The notes under the pieces are model-generated. The model worked only from the letters and a program-made list of their open reading frames with translations. It did not search any database and was not told the origin of the DNA. A stretch of DNA of 64,000 nucleotides from Alphaproteobacteria bacterium. Its GTDB lineage: Bacteria > Pseudomonadota > Alphaproteobacteria > Rickettsiales > SXRF01. Positions 24,759 to 35,378 of the stretch are shown piece by piece. The stretch's first letter is position 1, and each line of letters begins with the position of its first letter. Position numbers and translations under genes: made by a program. The DNA lies in contig JAGVLO010000004.1 in the NCBI GenBank assembly GCA_020049775.1, forward strand, positions 186,001 to 250,000, written 5' to 3'.

Positions 24759-25841
24759 TTATTGCGGCAAGGCGTGCAGCCACTCTGCGAGCGGCTGCCA
24801 GAGTTCGCGCTTTGCGTGGCTTCCCACAATCATACCGACATGACCTGCGCCGGGGTGGATGACATGGGCGTTCGGCATTTTACTGGCCAGTGGCAGCGCG
24901 CAGTCAAACGGCACCACATGGTCGTTGCGCGGAATGGCGATAAAGCAGGGTAGGCTGTATTGCGCGGGGTTTACGGCCTTGCCCGCCACCTTCCACTGAT
25001 TTTTTACCAGCTGGTTTTGCTGCGCCCAGCCAATCAAACAGTCCTGCGCCACGCCGCTGGTCATGGGGATGCCGTCATTTACCCAATGCTCAAGCGCCAC
25101 GAAATCGCGGGCAGCACGGCTTTCCGGCTGCAATTCATAAAAACGGCGGAATTTCTGCTCAAACACCCACGGGTCGCTGAGGTAAAACAGCGACTGTATA
25201 ATATCGGCAGGCAGGCTTTGCTGCATACGTATCATTGATTCGGCCATCGGCAGCCACTGGTTATCCAGCACAAAGGGGGCGAAGGCCTTGCAGCCAAAAT
25301 CCCACGGTGTAGCAAAGAGTGCTAGTGAAGACACCTGTTTAGGCTGGCGCAGGGCTGCGGCGAGCGCCAGCACACCGCCCATGCAATAGCCCGCCAGTGT
25401 AATTGGGCCGCCGGATGCCTTGCTGATAAAATCAATGGCAGGCTCTAATATTCCGGTGATGTAACCGCTACAATCGAAGCTTTTCTCATGCTCGCCTGGT
25501 GCGCCCCAGTCCAGCACCAGCGGGTAGATACCCTGCGTGGCTATAAAGCGCAGCATGCTGCGTTCTTCCTCGAGGTCGAGGATGTAATAGCGGTTGATGA
25601 GCGATGGTACGAACAAAGCTACCGGCATATCCGCGGATAAGGTAGTTCCTGCCGTGGCGCCATAATCGAGCAAGCGGGCATTGCCGCAGCGCCAGATGGC
25701 AGGCGGCTCGACTACATTGCGCGCGTAGGGGGTCTCGATATAGCGGAGTATGCCCTCCAGAAGGCTATTTGCGCGGTTTTTTGCTTCCTCGGCCACTGCC
25801 TTTTGCAGGGCTTCTGCTGCTGCTTTTGGGTTTTTTGACAC
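24759..25841 (-). CDS. phaC: poly(3-hydroxyalkanoate) synthase, PhaC-like
   Basis: PhaC polymerises hydroxyacyl-CoA into polyester granules. The lipase-like box GYCMGG supplies the catalytic cysteine, IPRNDHVVP the aspartate and PGAGHVGMIVG the histidine; FVPSLINRYYILDLEEERSMLRF is typical of the family. The track ORF runs to 26042 (427 aa), but its first 67 residues read through the overlapping 117-aa gene and look unlike protein. A GTG at 25841 gives 360 aa, the usual class III length; the start is still uncertain. It lies 150 bp downstream of phaA's start on the same strand, so PhaC, PhaA and PhaB are in one block. Confidence 0.9.
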   Translation of the reverse strand: MSKNPKAAAEALQKAVAEEAKNRANSLLEGILRYIETPYARNVVEPPAIWRCGNARLLDYGATAGTTLSADMPVALFVPSLINRYYILDLEEERSMLRFIATQGIYPLVLDWGAPGEHEKSFDCSGYITGILEPAIDFISKASGGPITLAGYCMGGVLALAAALRQPKQVSSLALFATPWDFGCKAFAPFVLDNQWLPMAESMIRMQQSLPADIIQSLFYLSDPWVFEQKFRRFYELQPESRAARDFVALEHWVNDGIPMTSGVAQDCLIGWAQQNQLVKNQWKVAGKAVNPAQYSLPCFIAIPRNDHVVPFDCALPLASKMPNAHVIHPGAGHVGMIVGSHAKRELWQPLAEWLHALPQ

Positions 25842-26118
25842 CTTTTTCCCGCTGTTTTTCGAGTGCGGCAAGGCGCTTTTCGCACATTGCAAGGCGAAAG
25901 GCGAACTCAGCCAACAACTCATGGCCAGCATCAGGTGCATCGGCAGGTTTGGAAGTGGTAGAGGCCTTTGATTTTCTATCATATTCTGGCATTTGCATCG
26001 ACTGGAACATCTCCAGCATAGCGTGGATAAATTGTTTGTCACTAACGACAGTGGAAACCTGTTTTTGCCAAAGATCCATGAATTCCTTGGCTAATTGCTG
26101 GTATGGTGGTGGCTGCAT
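25765..26118 (-). CDS. small helical protein preceding phaC, possible PHA synthase partner
   Basis: This 117-aa protein begins MQPPPYQQLAKEFMDLWQKQ, is predicted to be helical and ends in a very basic, serine-rich tail (EKGVKKPKSSSRSPAKGSG). An AAGG lies 6 nt before its ATG. It overlaps the start of phaC in another frame by about 77 bp, which implies translational coupling. Class III synthases need a helical partner, PhaE, but this protein is much shorter than PhaE and I see no clear PhaE motif. A PhaE-like or granule-associated role is inferred from position only; the basic tail could bind DNA or granules. Confidence 0.6.
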   Translation of the reverse strand: MQPPPYQQLAKEFMDLWQKQVSTVVSDKQFIHAMLEMFQSMQMPEYDRKSKASTTSKPADAPDAGHELLAEFAFRLAMCEKRLAALEKQREKGVKKPKSSSRSPAKGSGRGSKKPRK

Positions 26119-26249
26119 AATGGCCTTTTCTATGGATAATCGTTGCAGTTTTCCTAGGAAAATGGTACAAATCCGGCCATTCCCAAGGCGAATTTACTAT
26201 GCATAACGCATATTCGTCTATCACTCGTTAACACAGGAACTATATCATT

Positions 26250-26783
26250 ATGAAGGCTGATAAAAAAGAAAACGAGCCTGTCGTCATTAAAAAATATGCC
26301 AACCGCCGTCTATATGACACGGAAACCAGCGCGTATATTACACTCGAAGACCTGTGCGAACGTGTGAAGCAGGGGCGCGACTTTGTTGTGCGCGATGCCA
26401 AGACCGGTCATGATTTAACCCGTCAGGTACTTACGCAGATTATATTTGAGCAGGAAAGCAAGGGTTCGCAGATATTGCCCACCAGCTTCCTGCGCTCCGT
26501 TATCCGTTTCTATGATGACCGCATGCAGGATGTGCTACAGCATTACCTCGATGCCAGCATGAGCAGCTTCATGTCCAATCAGGATCGTATGCGCAGCGTA
26601 ATGGGCGAATTTTCACCGTTTAAGCAGTTTGATGGCAACCCCCTTGAAGACCTGACACGCCAGAACATGGCACTGTTTGAAAAGGCCGTTTCCATGTTCA
26701 ACCCGTTTGGCGCTATGTTTACCGGCAAGGAAGACGAGTCCGAGGACACCAAAGAATCCAAGGTACAGAGCAAGCGCGGATAG
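26250..26783 (+). CDS. phaR: polyhydroxyalkanoate synthesis repressor PhaR
   Basis: PhaR binds PHB and DNA and represses phasin and related genes until granules form. The 177-aa protein shows the N-terminal DNA-binding domain VVIKKYANRRLYDTETSAYITLEDLC and VRDAKTGHDLTRQVLTQIIFEQE, followed by the PHB accumulation regulatory domain (LPTSFLRSVIRFYDDRMQDVL). The C-terminus is charged. It is divergent from the phaC operon, 131 bp between starts, so it may act on that region. A strong terminator follows. Confidence 0.95.
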   Translation: MKADKKENEPVVIKKYANRRLYDTETSAYITLEDLCERVKQGRDFVVRDAKTGHDLTRQVLTQIIFEQESKGSQILPTSFLRSVIRFYDDRMQDVLQHYLDASMSSFMSNQDRMRSVMGEFSPFKQFDGNPLEDLTRQNMALFEKAVSMFNPFGAMFTGKEDESEDTKESKVQSKRG

Positions 26784-26804
26784 TTTTCCCTGATCGCAGA
26801 TACT

Positions 26805-26836
26805 AAAAAAAGCCACCTGAAAAGGTGGCTTTTTTA
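26805..26836 (+). terminator. rho-independent terminator after phaR
   Basis: AGCCACCT and AGGTGGCT form an 8-bp stem with a GAAA tetraloop, with A run before and T run after, so it may work in both directions. It separates phaR from the convergent small gene at 26877. Confidence 0.92.
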
Positions 26837-26876
26837 TTGAGGAGAATTGACTAACTAGTTCGCAAAAATAATTCTG

Positions 26877-27086
26877 TTAGAAACCAAGGCCCGGGGTTGT
26901 GTCCTTCTTGGTGTTTTCCATGGCGGGCGCGTTGGCGCCTTTCAAATAACTCTGTTGTGCAAGAAAAATCTTGGTAGCCATATCACGTTCAGTGACCGCG
27001 GGTTCGTTTGCAGCTGAGGCCATCCTGCCGGTCGGCACCGCCCTGCCTTCTGCTTCGGTCATTTGTCCCCATGTAGGTACTGGCAT
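26877..27086 (-). CDS. small hypothetical protein, 69 aa
   Basis: This is a polar 69-aa protein, MPVPTWGQMTEAEGRAVPTG..., without membrane segments or a known motif, with a middle helix TERDMATKIFLAQQSYLKG and a C-terminal PGLGF. A clean TAGGAGA ribosome site 8-9 nt before the ATG supports expression. It is the last of a minus-strand group of four small genes (26877-28314). Function unknown. Confidence 0.6.
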   Translation of the reverse strand: MPVPTWGQMTEAEGRAVPTGRMASAANEPAVTERDMATKIFLAQQSYLKGANAPAMENTKKDTTPGLGF

Positions 27087-27224
27087 TTTAACTTCTCCTA
27101 AGACTACGAATAGCGTTGTTCTATAGTTTTAATTTAACTCATCCAGAATAAAAGTGGATGACATTTTGGTGAATCATACCCCAGTTGCTCTGTTACAGTT
27201 TTATTACGGCAAATAATCATTGTT

Positions 27225-27578
27225 TTACTGGGCATTAGCTTGGCTTCCCAACGCTTCGATTTTTTTGCGTATTGTTTCTTCAGGCTTATCGTCTTTAAAC
27301 AACTCGCGGATGGGTACGTCAAACATTTTCGCAACTTTTCTCGTAACATCAGTGGGCGGTTTGCGTCCTTCACCTGATACAACGACCTCGCCGTAGGCGT
27401 CTTTATCGAAATTCTGCATATCATATTGCTTGCTGGTGACGGCACGCAGAAATTCCTGATAACGACTAGGTTTTACAGCAACATAGGTCCAGTAGGGGCC
27501 GCCATGATCCATAGTGCCGAAGGTAAGCAGTAATATACGTGCGAGAGAATCGGGATCGTGCTGCGGATTGTCTGACAT
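27225..27578 (-). CDS. hypothetical protein, paralogue of the gene at 27982
   Basis: This 117-aa soluble protein shares the core VAVKPSRYQEFL...AYGEVVVSGEGRKPP with the 110-aa protein encoded at 27982 (VAVKPSKYQPFL...DYGEIIVSGEGKSPP). By eye roughly 40 percent of the aligned residues agree. Conserved features are aromatic/Gly positions before VAVKPS, the YGE-VSGEG loop and a following helix (TRKVAKMFDVPIRELF). I do not recognise the domain. Two related genes flank a membrane-associated small gene, which suggests a functional set. Confidence 0.7.
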   Translation of the reverse strand: MSDNPQHDPDSLARILLLTFGTMDHGGPYWTYVAVKPSRYQEFLRAVTSKQYDMQNFDKDAYGEVVVSGEGRKPPTDVTRKVAKMFDVPIRELFKDDKPEETIRKKIEALGSQANAQ

Positions 27579-27596
27579 TAGATCCCTTACATTACG

Positions 27597-27842
27597 TTAT
27601 GCGCCGCGGCCGCCCACGCCTTCAGCCATACCAACAGCCTGCATGCGCGCTGCCATAAGTGCTTCCATACGGTCATTTTCGATTTTCATGGCAAAGCTTT
27701 CACGATCCATTTGCTGTTCGGCTGCGCTGGGGGCTTGATATTCCCTTGAGCCGCCAAAAGCCATCGATACAACTGCAGCACCTGCGATAACGCCCGCTGC
27801 TACTTTTGCCCCTTTGATAACTGAACCCCAAGACATGCTCAT
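27597..27842 (-). CDS. small protein with Gly/Ala-rich membrane segment
   Basis: From the ATG at 27842 (AAGGA 8 nt before) the product is 81 aa. It begins MSMSWGSVIKGAKVAAGVIAG, with an apolar AAGVIAGAAVVSMAFGG stretch able to insert in a membrane, then a polar helical part (EQQMDRESFAMKIENDRMEALMAARM) and a glycine-rich end. The track's start 7 codons earlier would place the ribosome site inside the gene. It lies between the two paralogous genes. Function unknown. Confidence 0.6.
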   Translation of the reverse strand: MSMSWGSVIKGAKVAAGVIAGAAVVSMAFGGSREYQAPSAAEQQMDRESFAMKIENDRMEALMAARMQAVGMAEGVGGRGA

Positions 27843-27981
27843 ATGTTTTTTCCTTAATGCCAAACCGCCAAAGGCTGTTATTTACTGGCTTACTTTAGCA
27901 TAACCGCTTGTTTTTGTGTATTGCAATTCTGTGAATCTTGACTGTTTTTAGATATCAGAAAAAACAATTTATTTTTAAAAA

Positions 27982-28314
27982 TCAGGCGCTTTCACTTTTG
28001 GGACCACCGCCGGACTGGGCATCTTCTTCTTTAATGCTATTAAACAGGGTGGTTGGGTCGGTCTGGTACATTTCGGCGACTTTAAGGATAATTTCGTCAG
28101 GCGGGGATTTTCCTTCGCCGGAAACAATAATTTCTCCATAATCTTCAAATGCATAGAGGTCAATCTTGCCTTCCTTCTGCGCATTAAGAAACGGCTGGTA
28201 TTTGCTTGGCTTAACTGCAACAAAAACCCAGCAAGGATTGCCGTTTTCGAACATCGCATACAATAAAACAATAGTGCGTGTCTTATCTTCGATAATTGGT
28301 TTTTGTTCTGTCAT
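27982..28314 (-). CDS. hypothetical protein, paralogue of the gene at 27225
   Basis: This 110-aa soluble protein is the upstream member of the paralogous pair. Its core WVFVAVKPSKYQPFL, YAFEDYGEIIVSGEG and LKVAEMYQTDPTTLF aligns end to end with the gene at 27225. The C-terminus is glycine/serine rich (SGGGPKSESA). It is 53 bp from the stop of acnA on the same strand and could be read from the acnA promoter, as I see no terminator between. Function unknown. Confidence 0.7.
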   Translation of the reverse strand: MTEQKPIIEDKTRTIVLLYAMFENGNPCWVFVAVKPSKYQPFLNAQKEGKIDLYAFEDYGEIIVSGEGKSPPDEIILKVAEMYQTDPTTLFNSIKEEDAQSGGGPKSESA

Positions 28315-28367
28315 TGCCTTTTTTCTACATTTTTCCTAGGCCAGCTCGCGCTACTCATTGGCCATTT

Positions 28368-31043
<2,676 letters not shown>

Positions 31044-31196
31044 GTGAATCTCCTTTTTTCTACTGGCAATTTAAACTATAGCTTTTAAAATGAAATACTT
31101 AAAATAAGGTTACTTATGTTAAGTTTTCGACAGAATTGCAACCGACTGTCATCTGAAAGCTACGGATTTGCACGGTTATTAAGGAGTTGTTGACCA

Positions 31197-31880
31197 TTGC
31201 TGAGTTGTGAGGACATAGGTTGCTTGCGCGGCGAATCCGTGATTTTCAGGGATGTGGGCTTCTGCCTTCAGGAAGGTTCGCTATTACTGCTCAAAGGGCC
31301 AAACGGCTCCGGCAAGACGACCTTGCTTCGCATTCTCGCCGGACTCATGGAACCGCAGCAAGGTCGCGTGATGTGGGATGGCAAGCCGATTGAAAACAAT
31401 TATGATTTCCGCAGGGACCTGATGTCCATCGGTCATAAAAGCGCCGTGAAGCTGGATTGCACCGTGTATGAGAACCTCGCCTTCTGGGCGCATATGCACG
31501 ACACGGAAATGCTGATTCCCGCCGCCATGAAGTTTTTTGACTTAAATCCGCTGCGCGATGTACCTGCCGGACAGCTTTCCGCAGGCTGGCAGCGGCGCGT
31601 GGCGCTGGCGCGGTTAATTGTGTCGCCGTGCAAATTATGGCTGCTGGATGAGCCGACCAACTTCCTTGATGACGACGCCGTGATACTGGCCGCCAGCCTG
31701 ATTGAATCACGCGTGAGTCAGGGCGGCATCGTGGTGGTGGCGTCACATATCATGAATTCGTCGATTGGCGCGCATACGCTCTACATAAATGACTTCAACC
31801 CCAAACTGCCCGTTACGCTCGAGCGCAAGAGAAGCGGCCAGCGCCAGTCTGCCGAGCGTATTGAGGAGCCGATACGATGA
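31197..31880 (+). CDS. ccmA: heme exporter ATP-binding protein CcmA
   Basis: CcmA is the ATPase of the CcmABC complex that frees holo-CcmE. The 227-aa ABC protein has Walker A GPNGSGKTTLLRILAG (about residues 36-51), signature-type SAGWQRRVALARL, Walker B WLLDEPTNFLDDD and the switch histidine in VVVASH. It starts at TTG 31197, about 10 nt after AAGGAG. ATGA overlap with ccmB shows an operon. The C-terminal tail after the ABC domain is basic. Confidence 0.93.
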   Translation: MLSCEDIGCLRGESVIFRDVGFCLQEGSLLLLKGPNGSGKTTLLRILAGLMEPQQGRVMWDGKPIENNYDFRRDLMSIGHKSAVKLDCTVYENLAFWAHMHDTEMLIPAAMKFFDLNPLRDVPAGQLSAGWQRRVALARLIVSPCKLWLLDEPTNFLDDDAVILAASLIESRVSQGGIVVVASHIMNSSIGAHTLYINDFNPKLPVTLERKRSGQRQSAERIEEPIR

Positions 31881-32515
31881 ACCGCATCTTCTGGCTGGTG
31901 CTGCAACAAACGGTGAATGTGGCGTTCCGCAAGGGTGGCGGTGCGTTTGGCACGCTGGCTTTCTATGTCATCATCTTTACATTGCTGACCTTTGCGCTCG
32001 GGCCGGAGCAAATCACGCTACGCGCTGGTGCGGTATTCTGCATTGCGCTGCTGCTCGCTAATATCACGGCGCTGCCGCTGCTTTTCGAGCGCGACCATGA
32101 AGACGGCACGATTGAACAATTCCTGTTGCAGCCGGTGCTGCTGGAGCTGCTGGTACTGGCGAAAATCTGCGGCCAGTGGGTGGCAAGCGTCGTGCCGTTG
32201 CTTGTTGTTTCGCCGTTGCTTGCTGTGATGGCCAACCTCAGTTTTGAGCAGGCCGTGCGCCCGCTGCTAATGCTTGTGCTGGCGTCACCCACCGTGGTCG
32301 CATTGGGGGCGGTTGCCGCCGCGCTGACGCTGGGCAGTAGGCGAGGGGGCCTACTTCAGGCGCTGGTGGTGATGCCGCTTTATATACCTGTATTGATATT
32401 TGCATCGACGCTGGAAGGTGAGGGAGCATATTACATGCTGGGAGGCATGCTGTGCGCCATTGTGCCGCTGTCATGCTATATCAGCGCAGCACTTATCCGC
32501 GTGTCGCAGGATTAA
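31877..32515 (+). CDS. ccmB: heme exporter membrane protein CcmB
   Basis: CcmB is the membrane subunit paired with CcmA. The 212-aa protein has six predicted hydrophobic segments and the family stretch FERDHEDGTIEQFLLQPVLLELLVLAKICGQW after the second segment, then SPTVVALGAVAAALTLGSRRGGLLQALVVMPLYIPVLIF. It overlaps ccmA by 4 nt. The next gene is on the opposite strand and overlaps its end by 4 nt, so ccmC is not downstream. Confidence 0.92.
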   Translation: MNRIFWLVLQQTVNVAFRKGGGAFGTLAFYVIIFTLLTFALGPEQITLRAGAVFCIALLLANITALPLLFERDHEDGTIEQFLLQPVLLELLVLAKICGQWVASVVPLLVVSPLLAVMANLSFEQAVRPLLMLVLASPTVVALGAVAAALTLGSRRGGLLQALVVMPLYIPVLIFASTLEGEGAYYMLGGMLCAIVPLSCYISAALIRVSQD

Positions 32516-33744
32516 AGTAAATCCAGCACGGTAAACCGGTCGCGTAGGAAGCGGGCATAGCTCGTTGCCTTCTGTAACTGTTCCTTATTCCAGCCCAGCT
32601 TTTCCGGTACATGCGGCGCGTCTGCCGCTTCCAGTACGGAGCGGATTTTATCGGGCGGCAGCATGGTTTTTTCCAGTTTTGCCACCACTTCATCCCATCG
32701 GCGGGCAGGTATTTCCCCGCCAATTCCGCTGTGTTCCATACGTTCCAGTTTTTTGAAATAGGCTTTTTTGCTTTCATCCGCCACATGCCCGCCGAACAAG
32801 GCGGCAATATCTTCCTTCGGGAAATTGTCGCGGCGAAGGGAAGGTTTTTGGCGCAGCAATGCGTGCTGCAACTGCGCGACATGCAGGCTGGTGACGCCGA
32901 TTTCCTCGCCATGAAGCGTTGCATGATTTTGTGTGTTGCCTTTCAGCATCCCGTAGCTATGCGCAATCATATGTTCCGACTGGCTGGCAGGGTAGCTGCC
33001 GCCCGCCATGGTCATGCCGAGGCCGGACAATAACAATACATGCATCAGCAGCTCAACACTCGCCATATCGCCCTTGGCAATACCGCGTGCATGATCCAGC
33101 AGTTGCGGCTCGAGCGCTGCCAGAATTTGAAACGGGGTTTCGTCATAGTCTGTTCCAAGCAGCAGGTGCGACAGCAGCCAGTCAAACTGCGCGGTTGGGC
33201 GTGCCAGTGAATCACCCAGCCCGCTTTTGTTCAGGCGGGCAGGGGCGGCGGCAATCACCGAAAAATCACAGAACACGGCGCGCGGTATGTGCGCGGCCAG
33301 CGTCTGCTTGTAGCCGTCATCTGCAATCGAGGCGTTGGCGGAAAGATAACCGTTCATCGATGCTGCAGTAGGGAACACGGCGTAGGGCTTACCTGACTTA
33401 TGCGACACATATTTACATATGTCATTGATAGTGCCGCTGCCCACCGCGATGAAAGCGTCGCAGCCTTCTGCTTTTTGCGCGACGTAAGCGGCTATCTCTG
33501 TCGTTGCTTCCGGCGTTCCGGCCAGCGTGACGTGCATTACGCCAAAGCGCCCTTTGAGCGCGCGATGTACATGGTCGCCCATGGCGTCGGAAGTCTGCGC
33601 GTCATCCACAATTGCCAGTTTCGATGGCGGGAAAATGCTGGCAACAAGATCATCGATGTCGTGCTTCAGCGAACGGCCGCCGATGATGGTCGGCATGTCG
33701 CTGATTTTCTTTTCGAGGAGCTTGACCGTATCGTTGCTGAACAT
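32512..33744 (-). CDS. sn-glycerol-1-phosphate dehydrogenase family (AraM/EgsA-like)
   Basis: This 410-aa protein belongs to the dehydroquinate-synthase-like fold of NAD-dependent, metal-containing dehydrogenases. AVGSGTINDICKYVSHKSGKP and FPTAASMNGYLSANASI match the nucleotide and substrate regions of glycerol-1-phosphate dehydrogenases, and GSYPASQSEHMIAHSY with a later ATLHGEEIGV carries the metal-binding histidines. Bacterial AraM makes sn-glycerol 1-phosphate from dihydroxyacetone phosphate. The family match is firm; the exact substrate here is inferred. Neighbours give no pathway clue. Confidence 0.8.
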   Translation of the reverse strand: MFSNDTVKLLEKKISDMPTIIGGRSLKHDIDDLVASIFPPSKLAIVDDAQTSDAMGDHVHRALKGRFGVMHVTLAGTPEATTEIAAYVAQKAEGCDAFIAVGSGTINDICKYVSHKSGKPYAVFPTAASMNGYLSANASIADDGYKQTLAAHIPRAVFCDFSVIAAAPARLNKSGLGDSLARPTAQFDWLLSHLLLGTDYDETPFQILAALEPQLLDHARGIAKGDMASVELLMHVLLLSGLGMTMAGGSYPASQSEHMIAHSYGMLKGNTQNHATLHGEEIGVTSLHVAQLQHALLRQKPSLRRDNFPKEDIAALFGGHVADESKKAYFKKLERMEHSGIGGEIPARRWDEVVAKLEKTMLPPDKIRSVLEAADAPHVPEKLGWNKEQLQKATSYARFLRDRFTVLDLL

Positions 33745-33840
33745 GGTTTATCTTTAGTCGCGGGTTCAAAAGCGGTTGCTATGCTGCTGCCGTTATACTA
33801 TCTAAACTAAGTTGCTTCCTTATACTCAAGGATAATGACT

Positions 33841-34362
33841 ATGACACATATTTTTGCCTGTGCAGGTGCCCTATATATAATGACGGCCCTGTTTTCAGCA
33901 GAAACCGGTATGGCCGGTACTGCTTCAGGCAACCAGGGAGCGGGCGTCCCAGCTATTACCACGCCGGAAGAGGCAATAGATGCAGCGCTCAGCAAAAAAG
34001 AACCCGAGAAGGCCCCTGAAAAAGTTCCCGAGAAAGCTCCCGAGAAAGTTTCCGAAACGAAGCCTGCGCCCAAACCCAAGCCTGTTGCGAAAGTTGCCAG
34101 CACGTCTTCTTCCGCAAAAAAATCAACCGGCAGCACAAAGTCGTATAGCCGCAGTACTTCTGAGAAAAAACCGTCACTCAGCACGTCATCGAAGTCTTCA
34201 TCGTCTTCGTCTAAAACGACATCGTCCTCGCGCACATCAAAAACAAAAACCGCCTCTACGGGTAATACATCCAAATCTGCGCCCAAACCCGCCACAGCTG
34301 CTGCCCCTGCACCCATGGATGCGGCATCGCTGGATAAAGAAACCGGTATTGCAACACGTTAA
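33841..34362 (+). CDS. low-complexity exported protein, Pro/Lys then Ser/Thr rich
   Basis: The 173-aa product has a signal-like N-terminus (THIFACAGALYIMTALFSAETGMAG), a short domain (TTPEEAIDAALSK), then repeats of EKAPEKVP and KPAPKPKP, then a long Ser/Lys/Thr region. This resembles a TonB-like periplasmic spacer or a cell-wall-associated linker, but there is no folded domain to identify it. The ATG at 33841 is 8 nt after AAGGA; the track uses an ATG 6 nt earlier. It directly precedes a lytic transglycosylase, so a peptidoglycan role is possible. Confidence 0.65.
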   Translation: MTHIFACAGALYIMTALFSAETGMAGTASGNQGAGVPAITTPEEAIDAALSKKEPEKAPEKVPEKAPEKVSETKPAPKPKPVAKVASTSSSAKKSTGSTKSYSRSTSEKKPSLSTSSKSSSSSSKTTSSSRTSKTKTASTGNTSKSAPKPATAAAPAPMDAASLDKETGIATR

Positions 34363-34364
34363 TT

Positions 34365-35378
34365 ATGAGAGTTGATAACCCACTTATGCGAATCTTTTAT
34401 TTGCTACCCTTCCTTGCCGTTTTTGTTGCTTTCCCTGTGTCCGCGGAAGCGGAGACACTCAACAAAAAGCCCTTCGGCATGTGGCTGAACGAATTCAGGC
34501 AGGACGCCATGAAACAGGGCATCTCTAAAAAAACACTCGATGAGGCATTTAGCGATATCGAGCCGATAGAAAGTGTCATCGAACTAGACCGCAAGCAACC
34601 GGAAGGCCGCATGACGCTAGCCCGCTATCTCAAAAATACTGTGACTGACCATCGTGTGGATGAAGGCAAGGAACTGATGGATGAGCATCGGGAATTGCTG
34701 AAAAAAGTCAGCAAGGAATATGGCGTGCAGCCGGAATTTGTTGTTGCGCTATGGGGCATAGAAACCAATTTCGGTTCAAACACCGGCGGTTTTGACGTAG
34801 TGGATTCGCTGGCTACGCTGGCCTATGACGGCCGCCGCAGCGAATTTTTTCGTAGCGAACTGATAAGCGCGCTCAAGATTCTGGAACAGGAGCATATCAC
34901 GGTGGACGAAATGCAGGGATCGTGGGCGGGTGCGCTCGGCCAGTGCCAGTTCATGCCCAGCACCTTCCTGAAGCACGCTGTTGATTTCAACAAAAACGGC
35001 AAGCATGACGTATGGAATGAGCAGGGCGATGTGTTCGCTTCTATGGCAAACTACCTACAATCGCTTGGCTGGAACGGCGACGAGGGCTGGGGATTGCGCG
35101 TGCAGCTACCTGAGGGTTTTGACCGCAGCCTGCTCGATATCAAAAAAACCAAGCCGATGAAAGAATGGTCTAAGCTCGGGGTGCGCAAGGCGGATGGCAA
35201 ACCGCTACCTGAAAAGGGTATGGTCAAAGATATGGAAGTAACGGTGGCGCTGGTAGGTGAGGGAGAAGACGCCGTACCCCACCTGATGTATTCCAACTTC
35301 AAGGCATTGCTGAACTGGAACCGCTCGCGCTTTTTTGCCACGGCAGTGGGGACGCTGGCCGAACGTATCGGCGACTAA
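34365..35378 (+). CDS. lytic murein transglycosylase (MltB family)
   Basis: This 337-aa enzyme cleaves peptidoglycan glycan strands to 1,6-anhydro products in the periplasm. A signal peptide follows the second methionine (MRIFYLLPFLAVFVAFPVSAEA); the start could be 34365 or 34386. The catalytic glutamate lies in VVALWGIETNFGSNTGGFDVV (near residue 131) and the MltB blocks GSWAGALGQCQFMPSTFLKHAVDFNKNG and SMANYLQSLGW follow. There is no lipobox, so it is soluble or released. Gene starts 3 bp after the previous stop. Confidence 0.93.
   Translation: MRVDNPLMRIFYLLPFLAVFVAFPVSAEAETLNKKPFGMWLNEFRQDAMKQGISKKTLDEAFSDIEPIESVIELDRKQPEGRMTLARYLKNTVTDHRVDEGKELMDEHRELLKKVSKEYGVQPEFVVALWGIETNFGSNTGGFDVVDSLATLAYDGRRSEFFRSELISALKILEQEHITVDEMQGSWAGALGQCQFMPSTFLKHAVDFNKNGKHDVWNEQGDVFASMANYLQSLGWNGDEGWGLRVQLPEGFDRSLLDIKKTKPMKEWSKLGVRKADGKPLPEKGMVKDMEVTVALVGEGEDAVPHLMYSNFKALLNWNRSRFFATAVGTLAERIGD

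Noticed and set aside
25842-26042. N-terminal part of the 427-aa phaC ORF
   Set aside because: It overlaps the credible 117-aa gene in another frame and has no resemblance to PhaC.
27134-27445. Minus-strand 103-aa ORF
   Set aside because: It overlaps the paralogue gene at 27225-27578 in another frame, and that gene has a conserved partner at 27982.
33807-34316. Minus-strand 169-aa acidic ORF
   Set aside because: It is the complement of the Ser/Lys-rich gene at 33841; the Asp/Val-rich translation is an artefact of the repeated codons.
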